Positions 45,656 to 57,937 are shown, numbered from the stretch's first letter. The stretch: DNA of 64,000 nt from Megaustenia siamemsis (GCA_032433765.1 JAVIAB010000139.1:41398630-41462629), one strand, 5' to 3'. Notes: a model not told the origin generated them from the sequence alone. Translations and numbers: made by a program.

Positions 45656-45740
45656 GTGGGGCGGATGGAAGTACCAACCTCGATCGAATGATCAGCCAAT
45701 CAGAGTCCATGCGGGCCAACACAGCGCCATCTACTGAGGT
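45656..45740 (+). promoter_or_regulatory. Candidate promoter-type cluster: GC box, CCAAT box, CTCF-like site
   Basis: GGGGCGG near 45659, AGCCAATCAG near 45694 (a complete NF-Y consensus) and GCGCCATCTACTGA at 45724-45737 (13 of 14 positions of the vertebrate CTCF core on this strand) lie within 85 bases, in a segment richer in G+C than its surroundings. A 105-codon frame at 45688-46005 follows but is not recognised. No transcript evidence is available from sequence alone. Confidence 0.28.
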
Positions 45741-46385
45741 ATCTAATGTGTTGTTCCGACAACTGCGGCTGGACTCCCGTGTTTCACCGTGCAAGTTCAG
45801 GAGATTAAGCACCCCTTATGAGTTATTTCCTGTGAGATATTTCATTGTTTTTACAGTGTTTTATCTTCAAAGCACAAAACATTTATTGACAAAAGTGTTT
45901 TATTTTCATTGTTATTGTTTTTTTTCTCCTAATTTGACGCGAGGATTACCACGATTTGCGATTGAGTTCAGTTATGGATTGAACATTAGTGGTGATTTTA
46001 TTTGAAGGTGGTAGCAGTTTTTTTTTTTTTTATTCTTCCATAAGCAGTCGAATATTAAATTATTTATTCCACAACTGACTTTCAAGCGCCAGAAACTAAA
46101 ATGGTAAATATATACACAGCATGCATTTCATTATACGTGACAAGTTTTCTTTTTATTTTCAAGATGCATCGAAAAAATATTTTGTGTTTATGAATGGTAT
46201 TTTGTGTGCTTGATGCAAGTTGTACATTGTAATAGTTTCTAAGTTATGCAGTTGTTCATTTCATCTGTACGCGAAGATGATGGCGAAGATGATGGCGAAG
46301 TTTGATTCTAGCATGTCACATATCGAAGTCAGACAAACCAGTTTGTGACCTTGTATGTATGTGTAGGACTATATACATATGCATA

Positions 46386-47129
46386 TGAGTCACAAGAAAT
46401 GTTAGACATTATAGTGAAAGAAAGCAAAAATAAAGGACTCAGCCTTAATAGCAAAAAGGCAGAAGTAATGGTAACAACAAAGAAAAAGATATCACCTCAG
46501 TGCAAAATAAAGACAAATCGAACAATATTAAAACAGGTAAATGAATTTAAATATTTGGGAACAACGTTAACCTCGGATGGTAGGTGTACAACAGAGGTGA
46601 GATGCAGAATGGCTCAGGCAAAAGCATCTTTCCAAAAAATGAGGAAGATACTATGCAATCCATTTTTGACAATAGAAACAAGAAAAAGAGTTCTTAAATG
46701 TTGTGTAGAACCAGTTTTAACATATGGATGTGAATCATGGACAATAGGACAACAGACAAGAAAATCACTGGAGGCTTTAGAAATGTGGTTTTACAGAAGA
46801 ATGTTGAGAATACCACGGACAGCTAAGAAGAGTAATGAAAACGTTCTGAAAGAGGTCAAAGCAAAGAGAGAGCAAATTTCCAATATTAGGAAGAAACGAT
46901 CATCATTTGTTGGCCATATAATGAGAAGGGAACAGCTGGAATATATTGTAACAACTGGGAAAATTGAGGGACCAAGCGATAGAGGGAAGCAAAGAGAAAA
47001 GATACCAGACAGCTTAAGAGAATGGCTTGGCAGAAGGTCAACAACAGAAATAATAAATAACTGTCGTGATCGAAAGATGTGGAGAGACATGATCCCCTAC
47101 GCCAGCAGGCTTGGTACTTGATGATGATG
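46386..47129 (+). mobile_element. LINE-C, 5'-truncated, intact C-terminal frame
   Basis: The frame encodes QEMLDIIVKESKNKGLSLNS, KKAEVMVTTKKK, FKYLGTTLTSDGRCTTEVRC, VEPVLTYGCESWTIGQQTRK, MWFYRRMLRIPRTAKKSNEN, SFVGHIMRREQLEYIVTTGK and SLREWLGRRSTTEIINNCRD, ending at LGT with an ATGATGATG tail. It starts just after the catalytic YADD motif, which is lost by truncation. The frame has no stops. A possible 9-bp duplication ATATGCATA (46377-46385 and 47130-47138) is of low complexity. Confidence 0.92.
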
Positions 47130-47138
47130 ATATGCATA

Positions 47139-47964
47139 ATGACGCATGTATATATCATAAAAAGACACAGAAATATAAACATATATATTTCTGCATATAA
47201 ATGTTATTTTAAAACATGCTATTATTTATAAATAATGAGAGAGACAATGACATGTTCATGCAATTAAACTAATTATGCAATAATTAAGGTCACAGAACAG
47301 CCTGTACAAATAAATTGTGTGAATATTTTATACTTTCTTAACCATTCACTTCATTGTAGCTATTTTCATCTCTAGGTATTCATTATTTTATATCATTACT
47401 CTCCGTATCCTTTGTAATCTCAGCATTCAAATGCTTTCAACTTGAATTCTTCACATAGTTTCTGTTCATTAAACAATTTTCTCGTCACCCTCTATTTTCT
47501 TGCGATCATAAAACAATTATATTTACGTCTATTCCAGTGCATATTTTTCTTGATGCTATCTCTTTATTCAGAACGCGCAGACATCTTCACATTTGCCATT
47601 TTTACGTATAGATCTTTTAGTACATATTTTCGTTTCGATGGGCAATACAAAATTGTACTTAAAAACATGCAGGTTTTTGTAATTCAAATATTCCGAAGTA
47701 AAACATTCTCATTTCCTAAACTATACTTTCAACAAGATGGTAACTTTCTGAACCGGCTTTTGGACATTTGTCCTAGGACAAATTCCGATTCGAGAACAAT
47801 TCTCCCACCCCCTTTTCCCCACAACACTTTTTTAAAAATGTATAATTTATAAGGGAACCATACCACAGTTGAAGGACATGGATAATAAGCTGTACAATCC
47901 TTCATTTCTTATGAACATCTGCACATATGAACAGTGTTGGTAACTGATTTCAAAATAATCTGTG
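47139..47964. other. AT-rich spacer
   Basis: Chance ORFs only, nothing recognised. Confidence 0.5.
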
Positions 47965-48055
47965 GTAATAAGAGGCTGGGTGAACCTAGAAGCCATGCTG
48001 GTAGTAGAAAATACTTGCTATATTTGGGTAATGGATTCTGGACCTATCACGACAG
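47965..48055 (-). mobile_element. SINE-A fragment, diverged
   Basis: GAGGCTGGGTGAACCTAGAA followed by GCCATGCTGG parallels the minus-strand SINE-A body near its tRNA-like head. The rest is unrecognisable. Confidence 0.4.
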
Positions 48056-48725
48056 TATACAGACACACTTGCAGTATGTCTTTTAAACTTCGAGCTCACA
48101 ATAATTTCTCAACGTCAGAACTGTAATGCGGTTTGTCAAATGTTTTTGCTGTAATTTCTGGGACTATTATTCCCATTGGTAGCTATGAAAACATTTCAAA
48201 ATTATTGTAAAAATGAACTTATTCTTCAGTTAGAAAAGCTTACGTGCACGAGAAAGGTCAGAAATGACAACAAACAAAACAATAGAACTAATACTGCTGC
48301 CAGACCCCTTTTAGTCACCGGTCTTTCAAATAACGTTAAGAGACCGAGATTCCCATTGTGTTGTAGTTCACAGTAAACTGCTGATATCTGTGCCTCTTGT
48401 TCGTGCACATCCTTCTTTACTACGGTATATTTGTGATAATAACGAACACAGCATTAATAACTATAACAACAGAGAATTTGCAATTCCCAAATCAACGATA
48501 ACTCTTGTTCTCAAAATTTAATATGATGACTTAAAGACGCAGTCTTGCTTTTGTTCACACATTTATTAAAACAGCTCTAAAACTCATCTGGTTAAATAAC
48601 TTGCTTGCATCTAAAAGTACGTCACTACGCAGAAATGCATGTTGATTCCGGCTATACGTGTACTGAACGTAGCATCATAAGTGGTTGCCTTCATAGTGTC
48701 TAAGACTACTGCCAATCCCATGGCA
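48056..48725. other. No recognised feature
   Basis: Spacer between the SINE-A fragment and the LINE-E relative. Confidence 0.5.
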
Positions 48726-49400
48726 CGCTTCAGCACAGCTTCTTTCTTCTTCTTCTTCTTTTCTTTTTTCACTGATACCTAAAAGGTGTCGTGGTTTATA
48801 TCATTTGTCGTTCTTGTGCTGCTCAAATTGTCTGAATTAGTGATTTTCCTTTGTTGTTTCATGTCTCTGTCACTGCATCTATCCATCTTCTTCTGGATCT
48901 TCCTCTTGGTCTATTTCCATGCATTCTCGAGAAGAACGCCCTTGATGGTGATTGGTAAGGATTCATTCTGACCAGGTGACCAAACCATTTAAGTTATTGT
49001 TGTTCTATATATTCTTGGCAGGGTTTTGTTCCTACTATTTTTTTTATGGTTTCATTTGGTATTCTATCTCTTCTTGTGTTGTTTGTTACTTTTCTCAAGC
49101 AACGCATCTCACATGTATTGATCTTTCTTAAATGTGATTTAGAATGGGTCCATGTTTGACTTTCATAGCATAAAGTTGGCATGAAGATGCTAATTATCAT
49201 TTGTTGTTTAGCTGCCATAGAAATGTCGGATGTCTTAGCAATGGTGAAAGCTGGTATGTGACAGCATTTGCTTTTTGTATTCTCATGTCAATTTCTCTGT
49301 CTAGTTTTCCATCTTCTTTGAACACTGTGCCTAAATACTTGAATTCCTCTACTTTGAAATAGCACAAGAACGCTTGAATTTCTTTTTCTACCGGCAATGA
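48726..49400 (-). mobile_element. LINE-E relative, degenerate
   Basis: Minus-strand frames give EEFKYLGTVFKEDGKLDREI, PTLCYESQTWTHSKSHLRKI and CEMRCLRKVTNNTRRDRIPN, the post-catalytic part of a LINE reverse transcriptase, diverged from the 37.6- and 40-kb copies. The 3' tail at 48741-48768 is CTT/TTC-rich on the plus strand. Frameshifts are present. Confidence 0.82.
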
Positions 49401-50239
49401 AATTCACTTATAACTTAAATTTGACTCCCATCGAAAATTGTGTCACACACCGGAAGTCAGCTTCTTTGGTTATCGCAAAATCACCTACAAGACAATTTAA
49501 CTTCTGCATTTTTTATTTGTATAAATAGCGCTAAGTTCATTTTTAGCAATGTAATCAACTATAATAATCATATCATTTAAAAAAACAATATAAACTGAGT
49601 CCAATCGTCTCTAGAACTAAACATCCGTACCTGCGACATGGCTGGCTGTAAACTCTAGAACTAGATTATCTATTTCTAATTCAACATTAGTGTATTCACA
49701 AACTAGACAAACCTCTCGTTATTAAAAAAAAACCAAAAAAACTCATTCTCTTTGTCTTCCACTATCTTCCTCACTACATTATCACCCTCTTCTTAAATTG
49801 TGAATCCAGCGAAGCCTTACCTATTACGAATATTAGCTGTTCTCTGTCCGACTAGTTAAAAACATGTCAACGTTCGAGAACAGCTTGGCTCTCATCTAAT
49901 CAACAGTAAAATATATTATGTGACAAAACGTTTGGGTGCCACATTTGTAAAGTGTCGCGTGATAACATTGTCTCAGTTTACCAATATTCGTAATGTGTTA
50001 AATTTGATCTCATCTTCACGTTGCACACATTTTTCTGATGAATTATTATTTTATTGTGTATTTCCATTACGCCAGTTAAACGACCACTACGAAATTGTAT
50101 AGCAAGTTTGACTATCTTCTGTAATTCGTAATAACAAGACCAGACTAGCTGATTTCTGAGCCACAACTTGAAGATAAAGCAGTGTTGATCATCCCTGGTC
50201 TTGAATTCAACAGTCAGCTATGAGTCACCTATCGCTTTC
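49401..50239. other. No recognised feature
   Basis: AT-rich spacer. Confidence 0.5.
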
Positions 50240-50500
50240 GTATATTGGTGCTAGGATCATCATCACTGCACACAGAGTGAATCCACAGGTGCTGCAATAT
50301 TTCTCTCGACAATCTCGAGAACATTCGAAGAGATTCTTTACCCACGTGCACGAACTCCGTGGCGCGGTCTGGGGACAACGGTATGAATTGGTTTTTTTTC
50401 CTTTTATTGAGAATTTTTCCAGGAAAGCGGCCTAATTGATGGCCTACTCTCGATGTTAACTGCCATGGGATATTTCGTGCATTGTAGAGAGTTTTGTGCA
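50240..50500 (-). mobile_element. SINE-C 3' domain without recognisable head
   Basis: It matches 15.66-15.89 kb over about 230 bases on the same strand (plus-strand text CACGTGCACGAACTCCGTGG, GATCATCATCACTGCACAC). The upstream tRNA-like head is not visible. Confidence 0.75.
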
Positions 50501-50669
50501 CCGAGTTAGATTGAATGAGATCAAACGAAAATTAGAATATAAGCAACAAGCAACATAAAGATCAAACGAATATTATCACGCTAAAATAGACAATGTGTTA
50601 AAAAATATGTCCAACAAGATATAATAATCTTAAACATTAATATAGCAATTTAATAAAACAAGAATATAT

Positions 50670-51553
50670 ATATCATCATCATCATTTACCATGCCGATTG
50701 GCGTAGGCGATCATGTCCTTCCACAATCTTCTATCTACAGTTCATCGTATCAGTTCTGTTGTTGACTGCTTTTCATGCCATGACACCAAGCTATCCAGTA
50801 TTTTCTCTCTTTGTCTTCCGCGATCTCTCTTTCCTTTTATTTTGTCAGTTGTAACCAAGTATTCCAATTTTCCTCTTCTCATGATGTGCCCGAAAAATGT
50901 TGATTGTTTCTTTCTGATGTTTTTTTAGGAGCTCCCTTTTTGTGTTGGCCTCTTTGAGAAATTCCTCATTGGTCTTTTTTAGCTGTCCAGGGAACTTTCT
51001 ACATTCTTCTGAGAAATCTTATCTCTGTGGCCTCTAATCGTCTTTTCATTTCTTTGTCTACTGTCCATGATTCGCTTCCATAGGTCAGAGGGTCTATATT
51101 GCACCGCTGAACTCTCTTTCTCATTTCTGTTGACATAAATTTGTTGAATAAGATATTTTTCATTTTCTGAAATGCTATTTTGGCCTGAGCTATTCTACTT
51201 TTTATTTCCGTGGTTCATCTTCCATTCGATGTTATTATTGTGCCCAAGTATTTTACGCGTTGCACTTGTTTCAAATTTGTCCTGTTTATTTTTATGCTGC
51301 ATGATGGTGATTGTTTCTTCGATATGACCTATACTTCTGTTTTCTTACTAATCAGACTGAGATCTTTCTTGTTGCTTTCTTTCACTATTATGTCTATCAA
51401 TTCTTGTAGTTCATTCTCTGTCTCTGCTATTAAGACTGTGTCATCTGCATATCGCAAATTATTTATGTTGTGACCGTTGACTTCAATTCCTTTTTTGTCT
51501 ACTACTGATCTCATAATATGTTCACTGTAAAGTGAAAACAAATCCGGCGACAG

Positions 51554-51556
<3 letters not shown>
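50670..51556 (-). mobile_element. LINE-C subfamily copy including YADD region
   Basis: Minus-strand frames encode SPDLFSLYSEHIMRSV, INNLRYADDTVLIAETENEL (the catalytic YADD box, both Asp present), QELIDIIVKESNKKDLSLIS, then a frameshifted C-terminal part as in the 25.0-kb copy, ending in a (CAT)n tail. Among LINE-C copies in the window this reaches furthest 5'. TA-rich sequence on both sides prevents a firm target-duplication call. Confidence 0.88.

Positions 51557-51558
<2 letters not shown>

Positions 51559-51623
<65 letters not shown>
51559..51623. repeat. (TA)n then (GA)n
   Basis: About 22 TA units followed by about 11 GA units, directly at the 5' boundary of the preceding LINE-C copy. 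Confidence 0.97.
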
Positions 51624-51625
51624 TC

Positions 51626-52448
51626 AAAAAGAGAGGGACAATCAAGAAGAAATAATACAAAAAAGAATGCATTGATCGGTGAAGAGGGAGAGAGAACTAA
51701 GGTAAACGATAGTAAAGGAGGTAAGGCCGAATGGGTGGCAAAAAGAGAGAGGTAGGGAGCTATAGAAAAATAACAATTGGAGAGAGAGACAGAGAAACGA
51801 CACAGGGCATAAAGTCATTTAATGAAAAACAGATAGAAAAAAGTGAGAAGAAAAATAAGCATGTATCGATGATTGGTATATATATATATATATATCAATA
51901 TATGAAAATTAAAAAAAAAAAGCACCGACAGAGAGAGATGCAGGGAGTGAGAAAGAAAGAAAAAATAAGAAAGTGGGAAGAAAATGACATAAAAGTAGAA
52001 AGTAAGGACGCAAAGAGTAATAGAGAGATGAGTTAATTAGAATGTGCTAGGAAAAAGTCAAGATCACGCTCAACATAGACCATAACTGATCGATCTGCCC
52101 GCGAGAAACGATCACTTAAACACACGACAGAGAGTACTTAATGACATCTACTCCGTTTTGTGAAATTTTCACTGTATAGTTGTGACCTCGATAACCGTCA
52201 ATTTTCACGTGTACTTTTATTAAAAAAAAAAAAATAGAGCATTATTTTGTGGCTCTTCATGTTACTTCAGTATTCCTAACATAAACATTATTGGTTATTA
52301 TTTCATTTTTGTTTGTTTTGTTTTGTGTAAAGGTAAAGATGCCTGAATTGCATGAATTTATAATCTTTCTTTAATCATTGCTTTATTTTTTTTGTATAAA
52401 TGATAACGTTCTTAACTGTTATTCCTCGTGTACGTTGTGTTATCTTCA
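51626..52448. other. Purine-rich spacer
   Basis: A/G-rich on the plus strand to about 52040, with a short (TA)n near 51877. Then AT-rich. Nothing assignable. Confidence 0.5.
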
Positions 52449-52680
52449 TCATCAAGAACCGGGCCTGCTGGCGTAGGTGATCATGTCTCACCACAACTTT
52501 CCATCACGACAGTTATTTATCATTTCTGTTGTTGACCTTCTGCCAAGCCATTCTCTTAAGCTGTCTAGTACCTTTTCTCTTTGCTTCCCCCTATCTCTTC
52601 GTCCCTCAATTTTTCCAGTTGTTGCAATATATTCTAGTTGTTCTCTTCTCATTACTTGGCCAAAAAATGATGATTGTTTC
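52449..52680 (-). mobile_element. LINE-C copy, short
   Basis: From a CATCATCAAG 3' tail through GGCGTAGGTGATCATGTCTC to the region encoding GHIMRREQLEY; truncated at about 52680. Confidence 0.88.
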
Positions 52681-53270
52681 GTTATGTTTTACAAAAATGT
52701 CAATCTCCATATTTTTATTTACTTGTATATTTTCATGCAAATCTGTTACTGACTCTAGTCGTCGAGGAAAAATCGAGTGTTGTGAGATTTGTCTCGAGAA
52801 TGGAAGCCGCGGCCATGTCTGACATCCCATTATTCATCGGCCTTTAAAGTCTGCTTATAGCTCTTTGCCTACAAGTTGCTTCTCAAGCTTAATACTTTCT
52901 GATTGTGTTTTTTTTAAAATATAGAAATCATGTTACATTTTCAAACCATTTGATTTTGAAACACAAATTTAATTACCATTTTATTATTAATGACGCTTAT
53001 AAATTATGTGTACACACAGACTACTGTTGACTCAGTTTACTTGTATACGTGTATAATAATTTGACACCCTTTCTTTTCTTCCTGGTGCTAAGTGAGGTAG
53101 GAAACGTTGTGTCGCTAATTATTGCAACGCCACGATATCTGCTCTTTAGACCTGACACAAACGTTCTAGTCATATGTAGATTTGTCTAACTTTTGTGCTC
53201 AGGCAGAGGTCATTCTTCGCCTTCTATTTTCGACTTTTAACTGAACAAGTTTCCACAACGCGCATGCGTT
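52681..53270. other. Spacer with a CpG-richer patch
   Basis: Around 52755-52825 the sequence contains GAAGCCGCGGCCATG. A frame beginning at an ATG there stops after 15 codons. No exon boundary is evident. Confidence 0.4.
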
Positions 53271-54061
53271 CACACGGAATCTCATGTTCTTCGCAGCTTT
53301 ACGAGATCTCACTACCCAGGGAACAAGTGAATGTAAAGCCAGGAGGAAACTACGGAATCTCGTGTTCTTCACAGCTTTACGAGATCTAAGAACCCAGGGA
53401 ACAGGTGAATGTAAAGCCAGGAGGAAACTACGGAATCTCGTGTTCTTCACAGCTTTAAGAGATCTCACTACCCAGGGAACAAGTGAATGTAAAGCCAGGA
53501 GGAAACCACGGAATCTCGTGTTCTTCACAGCTTTACGAGATCTCACTACCCAGGGAACAGGTGAATGTAAAGCCAGGAGGAAACTACGGAATCTCGTGTT
53601 CTTCACAGCTTTACGAGATCTCACTACCCACGGAACAAGTGAATGTAAAGCCAGGAGGAAACCACGGAATCTCGTGTTCTTCACAGCTTTACGAGATCTC
53701 ACTACCCAGGGAACAGGTGAATGTAAAGCCAGGAGGAAACTACGGAATCTCGTGTTCTTCACAGCTTTACGAGATCTCACTACCCAGGGAACAAGTGAAT
53801 CTAAAGCCAGGAGGAAACTACGGAATCTCGTGTTCTTCACAGCTTTACGAGATCTCACTACCCAGGGAACAGGTGAATGTAAAGCCAGGAGGAAACTACG
53901 GAATCTCGTGTTCTTCACAGCTTTACGAGATCTCACTACCCAGGGAACAAGTGAATGTAAAGCCAGGAGGAAACCACGGAATCTCGTGTTCTTCACAGCT
54001 TTACGAGATCTCACTACCCAGGGAAGAGGATAATGTAAAGCCAGGAGGAAACCACGGAATC
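53271..54061. repeat. 78-bp satellite, about 10 copies, 156-bp higher-order period
   Basis: The unit contains CGGAATCTCGTGTTCTTCAC, AGCTTTACGAGATCTCACTA, CCCAGGGAACA and GTGAATGTAAAGCCAGGAGG. Units alternate between ACAAGTGAA and ACAGGTGAA types along the array, giving a 156-bp period. ORFs in several frames result from 78 being a multiple of three. ATCTCACTACCCAG and GAGGAAACCA also occur, in the same order, in the body of SINE-C, whose head adjoins the array on the right. Confidence 0.96.
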
Positions 54062-54156
54062 GAAGTGAAAAATTACCACCGCTTGTGGCGGGATTCGAAC
54101 ACGGCACCTTCCTGTCCTGAGGTCCACGCCTTACCTCTGGACTACCCAGTTAAGAA
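54062..54156 (-). mobile_element. SINE-C tRNA-like head next to satellite
   Basis: The minus strand reads GGTAGTCCAGAGGTAAGGC (A-box-like), GTGTTCGAATCCCGCC (B-box-like) and AGCGGTGGTAATTTTT, matching 16.09-16.0 kb. The element then passes into the satellite rather than a normal SINE 3' end. Confidence 0.75.
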
Positions 54157-54684
54157 TTGACATTCTTTAAAATACAAGCAATATTGTTTTCAAGTTTTAC
54201 TTATTGAGCATCAACCTCCTAGTTGTTTTCATCTGGGAATAGCCAGCGCCAAAACAAAAAAGCCGTTTAACAGAAGCTGGAAATGCTGTGTTACCTGTAG
54301 TGGTGGCCCTTACTGATATTGAAGACCTAGTAATGCAGTCCTTCTAGGTAGGACAAGTCACACAGTTGTTTCAGCCATAGCCTGGAACTTGATGAACTCT
54401 TCTCAACTTCTCCAGTAAAAGTCTGGAATGTCAGGAAAACCTTTACAACCAGCCTCACTCAATGAGTCAAAAGGCTTCTTTCAACTCGTGGCATTATGTC
54501 AACAACAACAACAACAATAATATATCGTTCAAATCCATCGCCTTACCACTACGCTTTTGACGTTCTCTTAATACAGATTATACCAAATTTGTCAAAAAAA
54601 GTATAATATAATCTGAGAAGATTATTAAACGTGATAAGTAAAGAGAGAATAAAAAACGCTCAAATCTTAAAAAGAGTTGAATGT
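54157..54684. other. No recognised feature
   Basis: Spacer with CAACAACAACAACAATAATA near 54500. Confidence 0.5.
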
Positions 54685-55960
54685 ACACAGTGCTAGATCA
54701 TACACACAGAGGGACACAGTGCTAGATCATACACACAGAGGGACACAGTGCTAGATCATACACACAGAGGGACATAGTGCTAGATCATACACACAGAGGG
54801 ACACAGTGCTAGATCATACATACAGAGGGACACAGTGCTAGATCATACACATAGAGGGGCACAGTGCTAGATCATACACTCAGAGGGACACAGAGCTAGA
54901 TCATACACACAGAGGGACACAGTGCTTGATCATACACACAGAGGGACACAGTGCTAGATCATACACACAGAGGGACATAGTGCTAGATCATACACACAGA
55001 GGGACACAGTGCTAGATCATACACACAGAGGGACACAGTGCTAGATCATACACACAGAGGGACATAGTGCTAGATCATACACACAGAGGGACATAGTGTT
55101 AGATCATACACACAGAGGGACATAGTGCTAGATCATACACACAGAGGGACATAGTGTTAGATCATACACACAGAGGGACACAGTGCTAGATCATACACAC
55201 AGAGGGACATAGTGCTAGATCATACACACAGAGGGACACAGTGCTAGATCATACACACAGAGGGACATAGTGCTAGATCATACACACAGAGGGACATAGT
55301 GTTAGATCATACACACAGAGGGACACAGTGCTAGATCATACACACAGAGGGACATAGTGTTAGATCATACACACAGAGGGACACAGTGCTAGATCATACA
55401 CACAGAGGGACATAATGCTAGATCATACACACAGAGGGACATAATGCTAGATCATACACACAGAGGGACACAGTGCTAGATCATACACACAGAGGGACAT
55501 AATGCTAGATCATACACACAGAGGGACATAATGCTAGATCATACACACAGAGGGACATAGTGCTAGATCATACACACAGAGGGACACAGTGCTAGATCAT
55601 ACACACAGAGGGACATAGTGCTAGATCATATACACAGAGGGACATAGTGTTAGATCATACACACAGAGGGACACAGTGCTAGATCATACACACAGAGGGA
55701 CACAGTGCTAGATCATACACAAAGAGGGACACAGTGCTAGATCATACACACAGAGGGACATAGTGTTAGATCATACACACAGAGGGACACAGTGCTAGAT
55801 CATACACACAGAGGGACACAGTGCTAGATCATATACACAGAGGGACATAGTGTTAGATCATACACACAGAGGGACACAGTGCTAGATCATACACACAGAG
55901 GGACACAGTGCTAGATCATACACACAGAGGGACACAGTGCTAGATCATACACACAGAGGG
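54685..55960. repeat. 29-bp minisatellite, 44 copies
   Basis: The unit is ACACAGTGCTAGATCATACA followed by CACAGAGGG. Length is uniform. ACATAG versus ACACAG and GTGTTAG versus GTGCTAG variants are distributed in repeating patterns. 1276 bp is exactly 44 units. Confidence 0.98.
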
Positions 55961-56235
55961 AAACGTCATTGTGGCTACCGAAGCTAACGGTCAGGGAGGG
56001 AAAGAATAGAACCACTGTCATCTTCCACCGCATGTCGTAAAAGACGACTTAGGAGTTTGGGAACAATTATTCTTCAATGTTACAGAGTTCGTGCATCTGA
56101 GCTGAAATCAAATTCAGTGTTGTTTCTATTGTATGGCGGGCTTGCTTCACACTGGGGAACATACAGAGGAGAGGATTTGAGCACTATGGGGTTGTCCATT
56201 GCGCAGTGAAGATGATCTGTCAACTAAACAAAACA
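55961..56235 (+). mobile_element. SINE-C-like retroposon, subfamily 2, copy 1
   Basis: It aligns by eye to 60.89-61.17 kb (GTCGTAAAAGACGACTTAGG, GAGTTCGTGCATCTGAGCTG, CTTCACACTGGGGAACATAC, GCAGTGAAGATGATCTGTCA). The GAGTTCGTGCA and GCAGTGAAGATGAT segments parallel the SINE-C 3' domain. No clear tRNA head. Confidence 0.6.
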
Positions 56236-56581
56236 GAGGGGAATACATGAGTTTGGTTCTGACCGTCATCAGACAGCATTATCCAAAGGGCATTGATACT
56301 CAAAATAAATAGGAAAATAGGGAAAGGCCAGACCTAGAACCTGATACGATTAATCAGTGAAATAGCAGACATGACCAAGAATCCCATGGAAAAAACACAC
56401 CACATCACAAACACCCGAACTTCGTTACCTCTCGATTCTGTAAGCAGGGCCAGATTTTAAATTGAGGCCATCGGGTAGCTACGCTAAATGAAACTTTGTA
56501 GCTACCTGTTATAACATTCAGAAGGTCTCAATCACAGATGACAATATCAACAAATCTGAGACCCGTTCGGGCTGTGAAGCC
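56236..56581. other. No recognised feature
   Basis: Spacer before the LINE-D end. Confidence 0.5.
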
Positions 56582-56960
56582 CCAATCATCATCATCATCG
56601 AGTGCCGTCTCCGCGTCGAAGGTTGGCTACCATGGAGCGCCATTCCGCTCTGTCTCTTGTCTTGATGGTGCAGGTTATCATAGACTGACTTGTCCATCTT
56701 TTATTGTTACTCATCCATGTTAGTTTTGGTCTGCCTCTGCCTCTATTACCCTGTATTTTCCTTTCCAATATTACTTTTAGTAGGCTGTTGTGCCTTTAAA
56801 TATGACCCAAAAAATTCATTTGTCTTGTTCTAATTGTGTTTAATAGTTCTCTTTTAATTTTTAGTTTTTTTTTTTAAACTTCATCATTTGTTCTCTTTTC
56901 TTTCTATCAAATTCTACCTATTCTTATATAAATCCACATTTCAATGGCTTCGAAATCGAA
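56582..56960 (-). mobile_element. LINE-D 3' end copy
   Basis: It starts with a (CAT)n tail, then GGTTGGCTACCATGGAGCGC and GTCTGCCTCTGCCTCTATTA, matching 20.05-20.4 kb. At its 5' boundary GGCTTCG AAAT CGAAGCC forms a small hairpin (near 56947-56964). Confidence 0.88.
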
Positions 56961-57004
56961 GCCCTACTCTGTAGCTTATTTAGCTTAGGCCTATATCCGG
57001 CTCT

Positions 57005-57259
57005 AGGGAGCAGCGATAGCTCAGTGGTTAGTGAACTGGACTACAAAGGACAAGGGGTAGGGTTCGATCCCAACCGACGGCTTTCGGGTTCACCCAGCCT
57101 TAAATGGGTACCGGATTTTTTCTAGGAAAGTAAAGCAGCACGGGCGTAATACCGACCACATTACCCCAAAAATCATGTGCTGAAGGTCTGTAAAATGTAG
57201 GGCGATTAACACCATATTTCCCTATACGCCACTTGGCGTGACGAGGGTACTTTACTTTA
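57005..57259 (+). mobile_element. SINE-A copy 4
   Basis: Full-length SINE-A. CTATATCCGGCTCT flanks it perfectly (56991-57004 and 57260-57273), a 14-bp target-site duplication. Confidence 0.96.
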
Positions 57260-57273
57260 CTATATCCGGCTCT

Positions 57274-57639
57274 GGCTTTAAGGCGAAAGATGTGGAGGAA
57301 AGTAGGTAAGATTTGCAGAACTTGTACTTTTCGACAACAAGAATACTGACTATTAGCATAAAGACATCACAACGGTACATACACTCATTAATTAAACACT
57401 TGAAAAACGTTATGCCAAAGTACAAGCGTAATGTGCGCTATCCCTTTGATATCAGAGTTAACATAAAAGGTCTCTATTGTACATTTTTACATTAAAAAGA
57501 CTGCTCTCTCTATTAAATTTATGTTTAATTATATTATACTTTTATGTTAGCAAATTTTTGGTCTAATATATTTTAAACAGGAGACAAAAATATAATAAAT
57601 GACATCAAGTTTATGTTCCAGGTGCCATTTTTAACGAAA
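57274..57639. other. No recognised feature
   Basis: AT-rich spacer. Confidence 0.5.
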
Positions 57640-57905
57640 CCTCCGTGGCTGCGCCATTAGTCCGCTCGCGCTTCGATCAGATGCGTACGTGTTCAGTTCC
57701 AAGAAGTGCTAGATTTTTTAGACCAACAAAGTTAACCAATCCTTTAAAAAGAGGTACCAGAGATTTCTTTCAGAGAAGTAAAAACGGCCTGGCGTAATAC
57801 CGACCACATCAATCAAAATTGCATTATTTAGTCATGGGAAAAATGTGGTCATTTACACCATCTCCCTCATATCTCTAGCTAGTGTGGGGAGAACGTTTAC
57901 TTTAA
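57640..57905 (+). mobile_element. Diverged SINE-A relative
   Basis: A tRNA-like start (CCGTGGCTGCGCCATTAGTC, with GTGTTCAGTTCCAAG in the B-box position) and body matches TGGCGTAATACCGACCACAT and GTGTGGGGAGAACGTTTACT in SINE-A order. Much older than the flanked copies or from a different subfamily. Confidence 0.55.
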
Positions 57906-57937
57906 TTTTGATAAGAGAAAAGGTAAATTACTTAACG

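Noticed and set aside
52790..52846. Possible coding start in a CpG-richer patch
   Set aside because: The frame stops after 15 codons and no donor splice site is evident.
53199..54160. ORFs of 225-302 codons on both strands
   Set aside because: They arise from a 78-bp tandem repeat (26 codons per unit); open in several frames.
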